A stretch of 64,000 nucleotides of DNA from Slackia piriformis YIT 12062 (GTDB taxonomy: Bacteria; Actinomycetota; Coriobacteriia; Coriobacteriales; Eggerthellaceae), in contig NZ_JH815198.1 in NCBI RefSeq assembly GCF_000296445.1, positions 1,117,114 through 1,181,113 on the forward strand, written 5' to 3'. The notes beneath the pieces are model-generated. The model was not told where the DNA came from. It did no database searches and was given only the letters and a program-made list of their open reading frames with translations. Shown here piece by piece: positions 1 to 8,608 of this stretch. Positions within the stretch are counted from its first letter, which is position 1. Each line of letters begins with the position of its first letter. Made by a program: the position numbers and the translations under genes.

Positions 1-264
1 ATATGTATGTGTGCTTTGCGAAAAGCGCTTAGCTATTATAACAAGCAAAATGGGTAATGCAAGCTGTTTTTCAGAATTTTTTCCAACGCCTCGAACCCTC
101 TGCCCGAGAAACACCAAGAGGCACCGAGTCCATCTTGCAAGCCGCTCGCCCGAACCGCCCGCCCCGACGAAGCGTTGCCTCAAACGCTAGTGCAGGATGC
201 CCAACCTCCATGCGCCGCTTCGGTTGCTCGCTCGAACCCTCTTGCTTCACCAGTCGTTAAACAT
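1..264. other. Non-coding stretch before tRNA-Lys
   Basis: No credible gene is seen here. Short open frames lack a ribosome binding site and recognisable protein features. The right edge carries the terminator of the minus-strand tRNA-Lys. Confidence 0.5.
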
Positions 265-290
265 GAAAAAGCCGGAGAAAACCTCCGGCT
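265..290 (-). terminator. Intrinsic terminator of tRNA-Lys
   Basis: On the minus strand a GC-rich stem (AGCCGGAGG with CCTCCGGCT, TTTT loop) is followed by a run of T. It lies just beyond the 3' end of the tRNA, so it most likely ends that transcript. Confidence 0.8.
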
Positions 291-299
291 GATAATTCA

Positions 300-375
300 T
301 GGTGGATCGTCGGGGACTCGAACCCCGGACCTTGGGATTAAGAGTCCCCTGCTCTACCAACTAAGCTAACGATCC
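300..375 (-). tRNA. tRNA-Lys (anticodon CTT)
   Basis: The minus strand folds as a full cloverleaf. The acceptor stem starts GGATCGT, the D-arm reads GCTTAGTTGGTAGAGC, the anticodon loop is CTCTTAA (anticodon CTT), and the T-arm carries GGTTCGAGTCC. The 3' CCA is encoded at 300-302. The outermost anticodon-stem pair appears to be a G-A mismatch. Identity rests on the anticodon and on similarity to bacterial lysine tRNAs. Confidence 0.93.
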
Positions 376-452
376 GAAAGAAGCTATGTAAAAGTACTGA
401 GTCAAACTCGAAACTTCTGCATTCGATGCTTCATTCTTATGCAGAAGCGCGC

Positions 453-530
453 TGGGGTGGGTAATCGGACTCGAACCGACGACCTCCAGAGCCACAATCT
501 GGCGCCCTAACCAACTAGGCCATACCCACC
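453..530 (-). tRNA. tRNA-His (anticodon GTG)
   Basis: Cloverleaf on the minus strand with anticodon loop TTGTGGC (anticodon GTG). The extra 5' G (position -1) opposite discriminator C, diagnostic of bacterial tRNA-His, is present, and CCA is encoded at 453-455. It lies about 80 bases upstream of tRNA-Lys on the same strand, and the two may be co-transcribed. Confidence 0.93.
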
Positions 531-1006
531 ATTTCGTGCGCGAGTTGGTATTATAGACAGGTCGCCGAACACATGCAATACCTTATTTCAAATTTTTGCT
601 TCTTTCGCTCCTTCGCCTTCTCGCGTCTCGCCTCCTGCCTTTTCCCTCGGCCAAAATGTAAAGCATTTTCGATCATGAGCCCCAGCGCCCTCCTTATCCC
701 ACTCGTTTCGCCGCTCGGCATCATATGAACGGGGATTTGCTCTCTTCGTATCCGACAACAACCCCCACCGAAGCACACAAGGGTTCATAACCTCAATTTC
801 TTTGCGCAGAAGGCCCCCGGGGAGAAGACTTCACTCGTAAGCAAAGACGGAAAGACTCGAACGAAGAATCCCATAGGCTTGATTGAATGCGGCGCATCAA
901 GAAGCCCCATCGGCCGAAGAAACCGGCGAGCAGCCCGCTGCCCCGCACGCCCGTCGGCCTTCGAGAAAGCCGTTCAGCATTTCTGCACCGAGAGAGGTAT
1001 TTCCGC
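531..1006. other. Gene-free stretch between divergent tRNAs
   Basis: About 475 bases without a supportable gene. It separates the minus-strand tRNA-His/tRNA-Lys pair from the plus-strand tRNA-Arg and probably carries their promoters. Only short overlapping frames without start signals are seen. Confidence 0.5.
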
Positions 1007-1012
1007 TATAAT
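984..1012 (+). promoter_or_regulatory. Probable promoter of tRNA-Arg
   Basis: A perfect -10 hexamer TATAAT lies at 1007-1012, about 45 bases upstream of the mature tRNA-Arg 5' end. The -35 is weak: TGCACC at 984-989 gives a 17-base spacer. Called from position and the consensus -10. Confidence 0.5.
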
Positions 1013-1056
1013 GCATGGGCATGCCTCGATGCCCGTTCGCGCATCGGCATCTTTTC

Positions 1057-1132
1057 GCCCCCGTGGCTCAATGGATAGAGCACCGGACTTCTAATCCGAT
1101 GGTTGTGGGTTCGAATCCCGCCGGGGGCGCCA
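1057..1132 (+). tRNA. tRNA-Arg (anticodon TCT)
   Basis: A 76-base cloverleaf: acceptor GCCCCCG pairs with CGGGGGC, anticodon loop CTTCTAA gives anticodon TCT, and the T-arm carries GGTTCGAATCC. The CCA end is encoded. A terminator follows within ten bases, so this is a single-gene transcript. Confidence 0.95.
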
Positions 1133-1138
1133 TGAAAC

Positions 1139-1171
1139 CAAAAGCCGCCAGGGTTTACCGGCGGCTTTTTT
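1139..1171 (+). terminator. Intrinsic terminator after tRNA-Arg
   Basis: Inverted repeat AAGCCGCC...GGCGGCTT followed by a T-run, directly downstream of the tRNA on the same strand. Confidence 0.85.
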
Positions 1172-1371
1172 CCATTATCCGGGAAGTCAGGATGCAAGCC
1201 TCCTTAAAACGCAGCGCTCTCAACCCTCGCTGAACCGCACCCTTATCTGGAAGCTGGATGCGCTTTGAAACGGGGGCATTAAAGCGGTTTGCGGCCCCAT
1301 TCAAGTAGTGGATAAGAGCAGGCTGGAGAGAACACGAATTCAAGACGGACAGGACAGCAATCTCCCAGGCT

Positions 1372-2298
1372 TCATTTCGCCATGGCCTTCAATTCCTCCA
1401 CAAAAAGAGACGCAGTCTCATCCTCCAGGAAGTCATCGCGATAGAGTACATAGAATTCCGTCGAGATTCTCAAGTCTTCAAGCTCGAATGCGCGACATTC
1501 TGCTCGACGGTCTATTCCGAACCGTGGAATAAGCGTCGCAGGAACAACTCCGAAAGACTCCGAAAAATCACCTGCAAAATATTCGAAATGGTCTCCGAAA
1601 GAAAGAGGCCGTATGGTAACAACCGCACCACGCTCGCGAAGACGCTCCGCAACGCCATCTCGTATGTAGCTACGATAAATATCGGGAGGAAGCACGATGT
1701 CCGCTCCGTCCAAGTCTACCGCCTGCAGGTTTTTCTTGGCAAAAAGAGGATTTCCTTCGGTCATGAGCAACATTACGGGTTCGCTCTGCAGCCTAAATCC
1801 TGAAACTCCGTCTGGAAATGGAGCCTTCGACGAATCCTTCCTCCAGCTTTTAAAGCCCGACACCACAATGTCGTTGCTCCCGTCCAACAACGCATCGACA
1901 GTGCTAGACGGACCAGCAACCGACACTATTTCAACAATCTTTTTCGGCGAGCGCTCTCGCAACGCGCGGCACGCTTTATACGCGTAGCTTTCGAGCCATG
2001 GCAAATTGGTGGACGCGATACGCACCGAAAGAAAATTATCGGGAAGAGAGCGGTACTCTTCCACGATGCATTCCACCCGATCAAGCAGCAACGAAGCCGT
2101 TCGAACAAACCTTCTGCCAATGGGCGTCAAAGACAGTTTTCCTTCGCATTTCGAAAAGAGCACACACCCTATTTCCCCCTCAAGCTCGGCAATATGTTCC
2201 ACAAGCGTAGGACGCGCTATGAACGCCTCTTGAGCCGCTGTTGTGTAGTTCAACGTTTTCGAGAGAATGAGAAATTCCTCGACATGACGCGTATCCAT
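1372..2298 (-). CDS. LysR-family transcriptional regulator
   Basis: About 308 residues, normal for a LysR regulator. The N-terminal winged helix-turn-helix covers roughly residues 1-60 (MDTRHVEEFLILSKTLNYTT, then TAAQEAFIARPTL and ELEGEIGCVLF), followed by the effector-binding domain. The start at 2298 places MDTRHVEEFL at the N-terminus as in relatives and has GGGGGAG directly upstream. A TTG start eleven codons further up (2331) cannot be excluded. The gene is divergent from the Tat flavoprotein at 2554, the usual arrangement for a LysR protein controlling its neighbour, so it probably regulates that reductase. The ligand is unknown. Confidence 0.85.
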   Translation of the reverse strand: MDTRHVEEFLILSKTLNYTTAAQEAFIARPTLVEHIAELEGEIGCVLFSKCEGKLSLTPIGRRFVRTASLLLDRVECIVEEYRSLPDNFLSVRIASTNLPWLESYAYKACRALRERSPKKIVEIVSVAGPSSTVDALLDGSNDIVVSGFKSWRKDSSKAPFPDGVSGFRLQSEPVMLLMTEGNPLFAKKNLQAVDLDGADIVLPPDIYRSYIRDGVAERLRERGAVVTIRPLSFGDHFEYFAGDFSESFGVVPATLIPRFGIDRRAECRAFELEDLRISTEFYVLYRDDFLEDETASLFVEELKAMAK

Positions 2299-2331
2299 CT
2301 CCCCCGCCTTAGCCGCAAGCGTCGCCTCCAA

Positions 2332-2553
2332 CGAATCGCTCGCATATACGCCTCAATCACCCTCATTGCCATCTAGCATACCCACCGCACAGACGAAGAT
2401 GCAAGCGGTCAAATAATCTACCGTCTCCGCAAATTATTCTTCACCGAAGAAAAATACCCTACAGCCTGCATCTTTCACGAAATCATACGATGAAGCCACG
2501 GCAAGCATCTTTGTTCGCCGTGCCATGCGTCACGAGTACAAGGAGGGATGACC
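2332..2553. promoter_or_regulatory. Divergent control region, LysR and flavoprotein
   Basis: AT-rich gap between divergent genes. A short inverted repeat (AAATAAT at 2411-2417, ATTATT at 2433-2438) is the kind of dyad LysR proteins bind. The -10/-35 boxes are not clear enough to call. A good Shine-Dalgarno, AAGGAGG, sits seven bases before the flavoprotein start at 2554. Confidence 0.4.
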
Positions 2554-4344
2554 ATGGAGCTCAATCGTAGGGACTTTCTGAAAGGGGCCGTCGTAGCGAG
2601 CGGTGCGGGAGCCATTGCGGGGATGGTCGGCTGCGCGCCGAAATCAGAACAGCCAACAACGTCTGGAACGGACGGAAGCGCAGCAGCGGCGTTCGAAGAG
2701 GCAACAGCCCCTATCGAGCCCGCAACCGTGCCCGACTCCTGGGATGAAGAGCACGAAATCATTGTAGTGGGGTCCGGCGCAGGCGGCACGAACGCCTCCA
2801 TAAGGCTCGCGCAGGCGGGCTACGAGGTGATTATGCTCGAGCGCAATCCCGAAACCGGCGGCAATTCGAAGCATTCGTCCGTTTTCTCCAACTTCGGCGG
2901 CCATAAGCAGGCCGAAGCAGCTCAGTGGGCATACCCAAGTTACCCGTACGATGTCGACGGCATCGTTGAATTCGTCATGAGCTGCCAGCAGATGACCGGC
3001 GACCCGGAGCTTTTGCGCGCCATGGCCGAAGAGGGACCCAAATGCATCGACTGGATGAACGACAAGGCAGGCGCGAAATGGGTTCCCATGAACCCTTCTC
3101 CTTCGGGTTGCGGCCTGCTTGAATGGGAAGGCATGTCGACCCCCACCAACGGCATCAACGTCAACCTCATCCCGTTCCAGGAGCTTGAAAGCACCGCGCG
3201 TGAAAACGGCGTCGAAATCCGCGTCAATTGCCCCATCACCACCCTGGTGGCCGACAGCGGTGCAGTGGTGGGCGTCAAAGCCCTCGACGGCGAAACCGAG
3301 AAATTCATCCATGCAACGCGTGCCGTGGTTTTGACCGCAGGAGGCATGGAGGTCAATCGCGCCATGATGGCCAAATACTCCGCAACCGTTCTGCAGGGCA
3401 TTGCCAATATCGCCACCCCGCCCAACGGTACCGGCGAATGCATCCGCATGGGCCAGGGAGTCGGCGCGGACCTTTCGGGCTACGATTCCACAGGCGCTTT
3501 CGACGGCGGAGTCTGGTGGCGCGAATACGACGAATACGACACCGAAATGGACTGCCACATCAACAAAGACGGCAACCAGGCGCTGCGCCAGCCTTGGCTA
3601 CGCATCAACCGTGACGGCCAGCGCGTGCCATATATCTCCACCTCCGGGCGCAGCTACCCTTACGTCAACGACGCCGCGCCGTCGTCCGAAGGCCTGTGCG
3701 AAACCGCCGCGATTGAGATGAGCCAACCAGGCGGTGTAACATTCTGCTGCTTCGATTCCAAATTCGACCAGCTAGTTCAAGACAACTTCTTCGGCCAGGT
3801 CATTTGCCGCAAAGCGAAGATCGTCGCCGAAGACGACCCGTACATCGACCGCGTTCCCGAATGGCTGCGCGATTGGCATACCGGATTCCAGATGATGGTA
3901 GACGAAGGCGCCATCAAGAAATGCGACACGATCGAAGAGCTGGAGCAGCAACTCGGACTCGAAGCCGGCATGCTGACCTCGAACGTAGAAAAATGGAACG
4001 CAGCGTGCGACGCCGGCGAAGACTACGCAACCTGCTACAAATATCCGAAAGAATGGCTGATCAAAATAGACGAGCCGCCCTTCTACGGCGCCAAGCTCGG
4101 CGGCCATGTCTTCGGATCGAAGACCGGCCTGCGCGTCACGCCGCACATGCAGGTTGTAGACGTCAAAGGCAAGCCGATCGAAGGACTGTACGCGGGTTGG
4201 CATACCGCAGGCGGTTCTGCAGGCGATGGAAACCCCGCGGGCAAGCCTCTCACCGGCATGTATGCCGACCTGGGGCTTTCGTTCGTAGGCGGCTACATGG
4301 CAGCTGGCGGCATCATGGCCCAGGACGGCAAAACCGAAGCATAA
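2554..4344 (+). CDS. Tat-exported FAD-dependent fumarate-reductase-like flavoprotein
   Basis: About 596 residues. The N-terminus MELNRRDFLKG is a twin-arginine signal, ending in a possible lipobox (MVGC), so the enzyme is probably exported and perhaps lipid-anchored. The FAD-binding Rossmann motif IIVVGSGAGGTNASIRLAQA and downstream LERNPETGGNS assign it to the fumarate reductase/succinate dehydrogenase flavoprotein superfamily. There is no haem domain or FMN-attachment domain, so electrons must come from a separate partner. Family members reduce C=C bonds of varied organic acceptors; the substrate here is unknown. The start at ATG 2554 is preferred over 2548 because the AAGGAGG box would overlap the latter. 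A terminator follows. Confidence 0.88.
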   Translation: MELNRRDFLKGAVVASGAGAIAGMVGCAPKSEQPTTSGTDGSAAAAFEEATAPIEPATVPDSWDEEHEIIVVGSGAGGTNASIRLAQAGYEVIMLERNPETGGNSKHSSVFSNFGGHKQAEAAQWAYPSYPYDVDGIVEFVMSCQQMTGDPELLRAMAEEGPKCIDWMNDKAGAKWVPMNPSPSGCGLLEWEGMSTPTNGINVNLIPFQELESTARENGVEIRVNCPITTLVADSGAVVGVKALDGETEKFIHATRAVVLTAGGMEVNRAMMAKYSATVLQGIANIATPPNGTGECIRMGQGVGADLSGYDSTGAFDGGVWWREYDEYDTEMDCHINKDGNQALRQPWLRINRDGQRVPYISTSGRSYPYVNDAAPSSEGLCETAAIEMSQPGGVTFCCFDSKFDQLVQDNFFGQVICRKAKIVAEDDPYIDRVPEWLRDWHTGFQMMVDEGAIKKCDTIEELEQQLGLEAGMLTSNVEKWNAACDAGEDYATCYKYPKEWLIKIDEPPFYGAKLGGHVFGSKTGLRVTPHMQVVDVKGKPIEGLYAGWHTAGGSAGDGNPAGKPLTGMYADLGLSFVGGYMAAGGIMAQDGKTEA

Positions 4345-4361
4345 CCATATACGCCCCTCCC

Positions 4362-4398
4362 GAGAAGAAGGCCGGCTACGATTCCGGCCTTCTTCTTG
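4362..4398 (+). terminator. Terminator after the flavoprotein gene
   Basis: Stem GAAGAAGGCCGG...CCGGCCTTCTTC soon after the stop. The arms are A-rich on one side and T-rich on the other, so it may work in both directions between this gene and the convergent mtnN operon. Confidence 0.75.
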
Positions 4399-4515
4399 CG
4401 CCAGCATGCGGCTCCGTGTCCCAATCGATGTAAAAAACGCACTGCAGTTTCGCTTTTCACCAGCAGATACGCGAACCCGCCTGGAAAGATAAAGGCGCCT
4501 CACCATGCGCGGACG

Positions 4516-4549
4516 CAAAAACGGGCATCGGCCGAAGCCGACGCCCGAA
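4516..4549 (-). terminator. Terminator of the obgE-mtnN operon
   Basis: On the minus strand GGGCGTCGGCTTCGGCCGATGCCC forms a strong stem followed by TTTTTG, about 35 bases after the mtnN stop codon. Confidence 0.8.
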
Positions 4550-4583
4550 ACCGAACGCACATTTCGCATATGCGACTTACGCT

Positions 4584-5276
4584 CTACGCCCGATACGTCG
4601 CAATAAGACGCTCGACGAACGCGCAGGCATCCTGGGACGCCTGGTCGCGATTGAGCTCGTAGGTGCCGAATCCGTCATGGGCGGCAGTATCGGTCACGCC
4701 TCGTACGGATATGAACGCAACATCGTTAGCGAAGCATACCTGCGCCATGGAAGAGCTCTCCATATCCACAGAAATAGGATTGTGCCTTGCCACGATGCCG
4801 TCACGATTGGCGTCGTCTACGAACTGCTCGCCCGACGCCATAGCGCCGAAATGAACCGGTCGCTCGAAAGACTCCGCAACCGAGCGCGCTGCAACAAGCA
4901 GCTTCTCATCCGCGGAGAAAACGCCGCTGGGATAGAACGGATACGAATCGACGAGCATCATCTGCGCATCCACGTCGTGGTGCGCGAAAGACGTGCCCAC
5001 CGCGATGTCGAACACATCGAGCACAGGATCTATGCCGCCCGCCGTGCCGGCGTTGATCACGCAGGAGACGCCATAGGAGTCAATCATCGACTGCACCGCC
5101 ATGGCGGCATTGGTCTTGCAAATGCCGCAGCAAGTCGCTACGACATCGCAGCCGCCGAATGTTCCGCGATGCATCTCGACCATCGCCTTTTTATCGGTCG
5201 AAACGACATCCATCGCCTTGAGGAACGGCGCTATTTCACTCTGGGTCGCGCATACGATGCCGATGGGAGCAGGCAT
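4584..5276 (-). CDS. mtnN: 5'-methylthioadenosine/S-adenosylhomocysteine nucleosidase
   Basis: 230 residues, standard for MTA/SAH nucleosidase, which cleaves adenine from these SAM by-products. Characteristic features are the N-terminal GIVCATQSEIAPFL with the catalytic Glu, the ribose-binding loop INAGTAGGIDP, and the C-terminal SVRGVTDTAAHDGF carrying the catalytic Asp. It is the last gene of the minus-strand run from obgE. The preceding rsfS stop lies only three bases before this start, so the two are co-transcribed, and a terminator follows. A related purine phosphorylase is less likely because both nucleosidase catalytic acids are in place. Confidence 0.93.
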   Translation of the reverse strand: MPAPIGIVCATQSEIAPFLKAMDVVSTDKKAMVEMHRGTFGGCDVVATCCGICKTNAAMAVQSMIDSYGVSCVINAGTAGGIDPVLDVFDIAVGTSFAHHDVDAQMMLVDSYPFYPSGVFSADEKLLVAARSVAESFERPVHFGAMASGEQFVDDANRDGIVARHNPISVDMESSSMAQVCFANDVAFISVRGVTDTAAHDGFGTYELNRDQASQDACAFVERLIATYRA

Positions 5277-5279
5277 TCT

Positions 5280-5672
5280 CTACTCCTCCTCAGACGCGGT
5301 CTCGTTCTCGGAAACGAACGGGATCGTCGGCGCATCGTTCCAGATCTCCTCGAGACGATAGTAGTCGCGCCCTTCGGGCTGGAAGACATGCACGACGAAA
5401 TCGCCGTAGTCCTGCAGCGCCCAAAAACCTTCCTGAGCGCCTTCGACGCTGAAAGGCTTCACGCCCGCTTCTTTGATTTCGGCCTCTTCGATGGCGTCGA
5501 GCACAGCCGAGATCTGACGATTGTTCTGGGCGGTGACGATCACGAAGAAGTCGGTGATGCCGACAAGCTCTCGCACATCCTGGATGAGGATGTCGGTCGC
5601 CTTCTTGGAGTCAGCGGCGCGAGCGGCGATCATCACCTTGTCAAGAGAGCTAAGGCCTTTGTCTTGTGCCAT
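5280..5672 (-). CDS. rsfS: Ribosomal silencing factor RsfS
   Basis: About 130 residues. The core DVRELVGITDFFVIVTAQNN and the following GFWALQDYGDFVVHVFQPEG match the RsfS/Iojap family, which binds ribosomal protein L14 and blocks subunit joining under poor nutrition. The start MAQDKGLSS at 5672 has AAGGAA upstream; a start twelve codons earlier would add an arginine/histidine-rich tail not expected for the family. The acidic C-terminal tail (ENETASEEE) is slightly extended. The yqeK-rsfS order is common in bacteria. Confidence 0.93.
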   Translation of the reverse strand: MAQDKGLSSLDKVMIAARAADSKKATDILIQDVRELVGITDFFVIVTAQNNRQISAVLDAIEEAEIKEAGVKPFSVEGAQEGFWALQDYGDFVVHVFQPEGRDYYRLEEIWNDAPTIPFVSENETASEEE

Positions 5673-5766
5673 GTATTCATGTTCCTTTCTTCGAGAATGC
5701 CGCAGCATTCTTTGTTCGACGGTACGAAGGCCGCATCAGGCGCACGAAGCCTGCGCGGCAGATGCC

Positions 5767-6390
5767 CTATTCGATAACGATGACGCGCGACTTGCGCGCC
5801 TCCATGCGTTGAGCACGCTGCGAAACGATGCCGTTCCATACCTCGAGCGAATCGGGATGGATGGACATATCGGCATCGAGCAAGTATATCAGCGTAGATT
5901 TATACGCCATGTAGAACAGCTCGTCAAGATCAACCTGCCCGACCGCGGCACGCAGAGGCGCCACGTCGGCAAACGTTCTCCCGGGCTCGATGATGTCTGC
6001 TATGAACACGATCATGTCCAGGTCACTCATATCATCAGCGCCGCAGGTATGACGCTCGATCGCCTGAAGCACCTCGTCGGAAAGCTCGGGGAATTCCTTG
6101 CGAAGGGAGCGAGGAGCAGTAAGCGCGTGCAAAACCCCCGGCATGTTCTTACGCACGGTCTTCGGGGCAAGGTGGTGTTTTTTCGCGATGCGTTTCAATT
6201 CGGACGCCGGCAACGCCTTGTCCCAATCATGCAAAAGACCCGCGACGGCCGCATCGTTTTCGTTCGCACCGTAGATGCGGGCAAGCTGTTCCGCCGTTTG
6301 AGAAACACCCAGGGAATGCATGTAGCGCGAAGGCTTCACGCGCTCTTTCAAACGGGCTCTCATATATTCGAATCTGTCTGGATCTATCAT
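5767..6390 (-). CDS. yqeK: HD-domain hydrolase YqeK (likely diadenosine tetraphosphatase)
   Basis: About 207 residues with the HD metal-binding set: HSLGVSQTAEQLA (His), GLLHDWDKA (His-Asp), IERHTCGADDMS (His) and FIADIIEPGR (Asp). YqeK proteins hydrolyse symmetric Ap4A. The start MIDPDRFEY at 6390 is chosen because AAAGGGA lies six bases upstream and because earlier in-frame starts would run into nadD. The gene sits between nadD and rsfS, as in many Gram-positive genomes. Confidence 0.9.
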   Translation of the reverse strand: MIDPDRFEYMRARLKERVKPSRYMHSLGVSQTAEQLARIYGANENDAAVAGLLHDWDKALPASELKRIAKKHHLAPKTVRKNMPGVLHALTAPRSLRKEFPELSDEVLQAIERHTCGADDMSDLDMIVFIADIIEPGRTFADVAPLRAAVGQVDLDELFYMAYKSTLIYLLDADMSIHPDSLEVWNGIVSQRAQRMEARKSRVIVIE

Positions 6391-6470
6391 TTCCGTTCCC
6401 TTTCCCATGCAGCATGTGCGGCAAAGCCGATCGGCAGCGCGCAACCGCCGCGACGCGCGAAGCGAGCAGT

Positions 6471-7169
6471 TCACGAAACTCCCGTATAAAGCCCGTGATG
6501 CTGTATGTATTCCGCCACAGGCTGAGGAACAAGATAACGAATGGAGCGCCCCTCTTTCACCTTCTCCCTCAAATCAGTGGAAGAAATGGACAGAGCGGTC
6601 ACTTCGATAGAGGACATATGGAGAATGGAGGCATGCGTGCGCATATAGCGCCTGCGCGCGTCGTTGAGGATGTATCCGGGACGCGTGACCACGACAAGGC
6701 GCGCAAGCTTGCCTATTTCGTCAGAATCGCGCCACTTCAGAATATTGAAGACGGCATCGGCCCCCGAAATAAAGTACAGCTCCACGTTCTCAGGATAATG
6801 AGCGCGCAGCACACGCAGCGTATCGACCGTGTACGTCTCCCCCGCCCGGTCGATTTCCAGACGGCTCGCGTCGAAATAGGGATTGTCGGCCACGGCGAGA
6901 CGGACCATGTCGTAGCGCAGCTCCGCGCCCGTGACGCCCTTGCCCTTCTTCATCCAAGGATCGCCCGCAGGCATGAAAACGACGCCATCGAGCCCGAACG
7001 CGTCGCGCACCTGTTCTGCGCACGCAAGATGCCCTATATGAACAGGGTCGAACGTGCCCCCCATGATTCCAAGGCGAAATGTCCGGTCGGCATCTTTGCG
7101 ACCCATATCGTCAAAACGCCCGCATACCACCGGACCGGTCTGATTTTCCCCCCGCTGCGATTCCTGCAT
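6471..7169 (-). CDS. nadD: Nicotinate-nucleotide adenylyltransferase
   Basis: Makes deamido-NAD from NaMN and ATP in NAD synthesis. The nucleotidyltransferase signature GIMGGTFDPVHIGHLACAEQ and the C-terminal ISSTDLREKVKEGRSIRYLV, carrying the second ATP-binding motif, are both present. The start is uncertain. ATG 7169 lies ten bases after the proA stop but adds about 20 residues before the usual N-terminus; ATG 7106 (MGRKDADRTF) gives 211 residues, closer to the family. Neither has a convincing Shine-Dalgarno, so translation may be coupled to proA. Confidence 0.9.
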   Translation of the reverse strand: MQESQRGENQTGPVVCGRFDDMGRKDADRTFRLGIMGGTFDPVHIGHLACAEQVRDAFGLDGVVFMPAGDPWMKKGKGVTGAELRYDMVRLAVADNPYFDASRLEIDRAGETYTVDTLRVLRAHYPENVELYFISGADAVFNILKWRDSDEIGKLARLVVVTRPGYILNDARRRYMRTHASILHMSSIEVTALSISSTDLREKVKEGRSIRYLVPQPVAEYIQHHGLYTGVS

Positions 7170-7179
7170 TTCGCACACG

Positions 7180-8490
7180 TCAGCCGCGCACCTGCCCCTC
7201 GCCGCGCACGACGTACTTGTACGAAGTAAGGGCCTCGAGTGCAAAGGGGCCGCGCACATGCAGCTTCTGGGTAGAGATGCCTATTTCGGCACCGAGCCCG
7301 AAGCATGCCCCGTCGGTGAAGCGCGTGGAAACGTTCACGTATACAGCAGCAGCATCGACGCCCGCCGCGAAGGCGTCTGCGGCGTTTTTCCCGTCTTCGG
7401 AAGACGTGTTTGCAACGATGCATTCGGAATGGCCCGTGCCGTAGCGATTGATGTGCTCGACCGCCTCTTCGACGCCGCTCACCGTCTTCACGCTGATTTC
7501 AAGGGCGAGATACTCCGTGCCCCAGTCCGCTTCCACGGCGTCGACGAAATGCTCGAGCACGTTCGCCGACCCGCCTTCTTCGGCAAGAGCGGCGCACTCG
7601 CGAGCAAGGGAATCTCCATGGACGACAACGCCGGCGTTCGCCAGCTCCGAAAGCATCCGGGGAAGAAACGCTTTTGCCGCCGCTTCATCCACCAGAAGCG
7701 ACTCGCATGCGTTACACACACCCGTACGCTGGGTTTTGGCGTTCATAACGATGGCGCGGGCGATATCGAAATCGGCAGATTCATGCACGTAGACATGGCA
7801 ATTGCCCGTGCCGGTCTCTATGACGGGGATCTTGGAGTGTTCGATGCAGTGACGAATGAGGCCTGCCCCGCCCCGCGGAATCAAAACGTCCACCAGGCCG
7901 TGCAGGCCCATGAGGACATCCGTTGCCGCGCGGTCTGCGGTTTCTATGGAGCAGATGCTATCGGCAGGAAGGCCGGCCTTTTGCGCCGCATCGCGCAAGA
8001 CCTTCGTCAGCGCGATGTTCGAATGCAGCGCCTGAGAGCCGCCACGCAGCACGCAGGCATTTCCCGCCTTGAGACAGATTCCCGCCGCATCGGCGGTCAC
8101 GTTCGGGCGCGCTTCGTAGACCATGGCCACCACGCCGAGCGGAACGCTTATGCGCTGCAGCAGCATGCCCCCTTCGATCGTGCGCTCCTCAAGCACGCGA
8201 CCGACAGGATCGGAAAGCGACGCCAGATCCTCAAGCGCGCTCGCCATGCCTTCGACGCGCTGTTCGTTGAGCTCGAGACGATCGAGCAAACCCTCGCTCA
8301 TACCCGCGGCCCTGCCTGCCCTCATATCTTCGGCATTCGCCTCAACGATGGCGGCGGAATGCTCGCGCAGCGCCCGAGCCATCGCGAGCAGCGCCGCATT
8401 GCGCTGGTCGGTCGTCGTACGTGCGAGCACGGCCGAAGCCTTGCGCGCAGCAAGTGCTATAGCGCGAACCGAGGTTTCCAAATCCGCCAT
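7180..8490 (-). CDS. proA: Gamma-glutamyl phosphate reductase
   Basis: 436 residues, typical of ProA, which reduces gamma-glutamyl phosphate to glutamate semialdehyde for proline synthesis. It has the aldehyde-dehydrogenase fold with VPLGVVAMVYEARPNVT near residue 115, the IPRGGAGLI loop, and the catalytic Cys in TGVCNACESLLVD. The start MADLETSVR (8490) follows AAGGAAGG with good spacing; the longer frame would begin with a basic stretch not seen in relatives. It is downstream of proB in the same operon, so the first two steps of proline synthesis are together. Confidence 0.95.
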   Translation of the reverse strand: MADLETSVRAIALAARKASAVLARTTTDQRNAALLAMARALREHSAAIVEANAEDMRAGRAAGMSEGLLDRLELNEQRVEGMASALEDLASLSDPVGRVLEERTIEGGMLLQRISVPLGVVAMVYEARPNVTADAAGICLKAGNACVLRGGSQALHSNIALTKVLRDAAQKAGLPADSICSIETADRAATDVLMGLHGLVDVLIPRGGAGLIRHCIEHSKIPVIETGTGNCHVYVHESADFDIARAIVMNAKTQRTGVCNACESLLVDEAAAKAFLPRMLSELANAGVVVHGDSLARECAALAEEGGSANVLEHFVDAVEADWGTEYLALEISVKTVSGVEEAVEHINRYGTGHSECIVANTSSEDGKNAADAFAAGVDAAAVYVNVSTRFTDGACFGLGAEIGISTQKLHVRGPFALEALTSYKYVVRGEGQVRG

Positions 8491-8608
8491 GTCGAACCTT
8501 CCTTTCCAAACAACGCCCCTGCGCTCCCCATGCGAACGTGCAATCCGGAGCAAGCAGGGAATGGGCAGCCGCCCTTGAAAACGAGCGGGATGCCCGGCTC
8601 GAAAGCCC

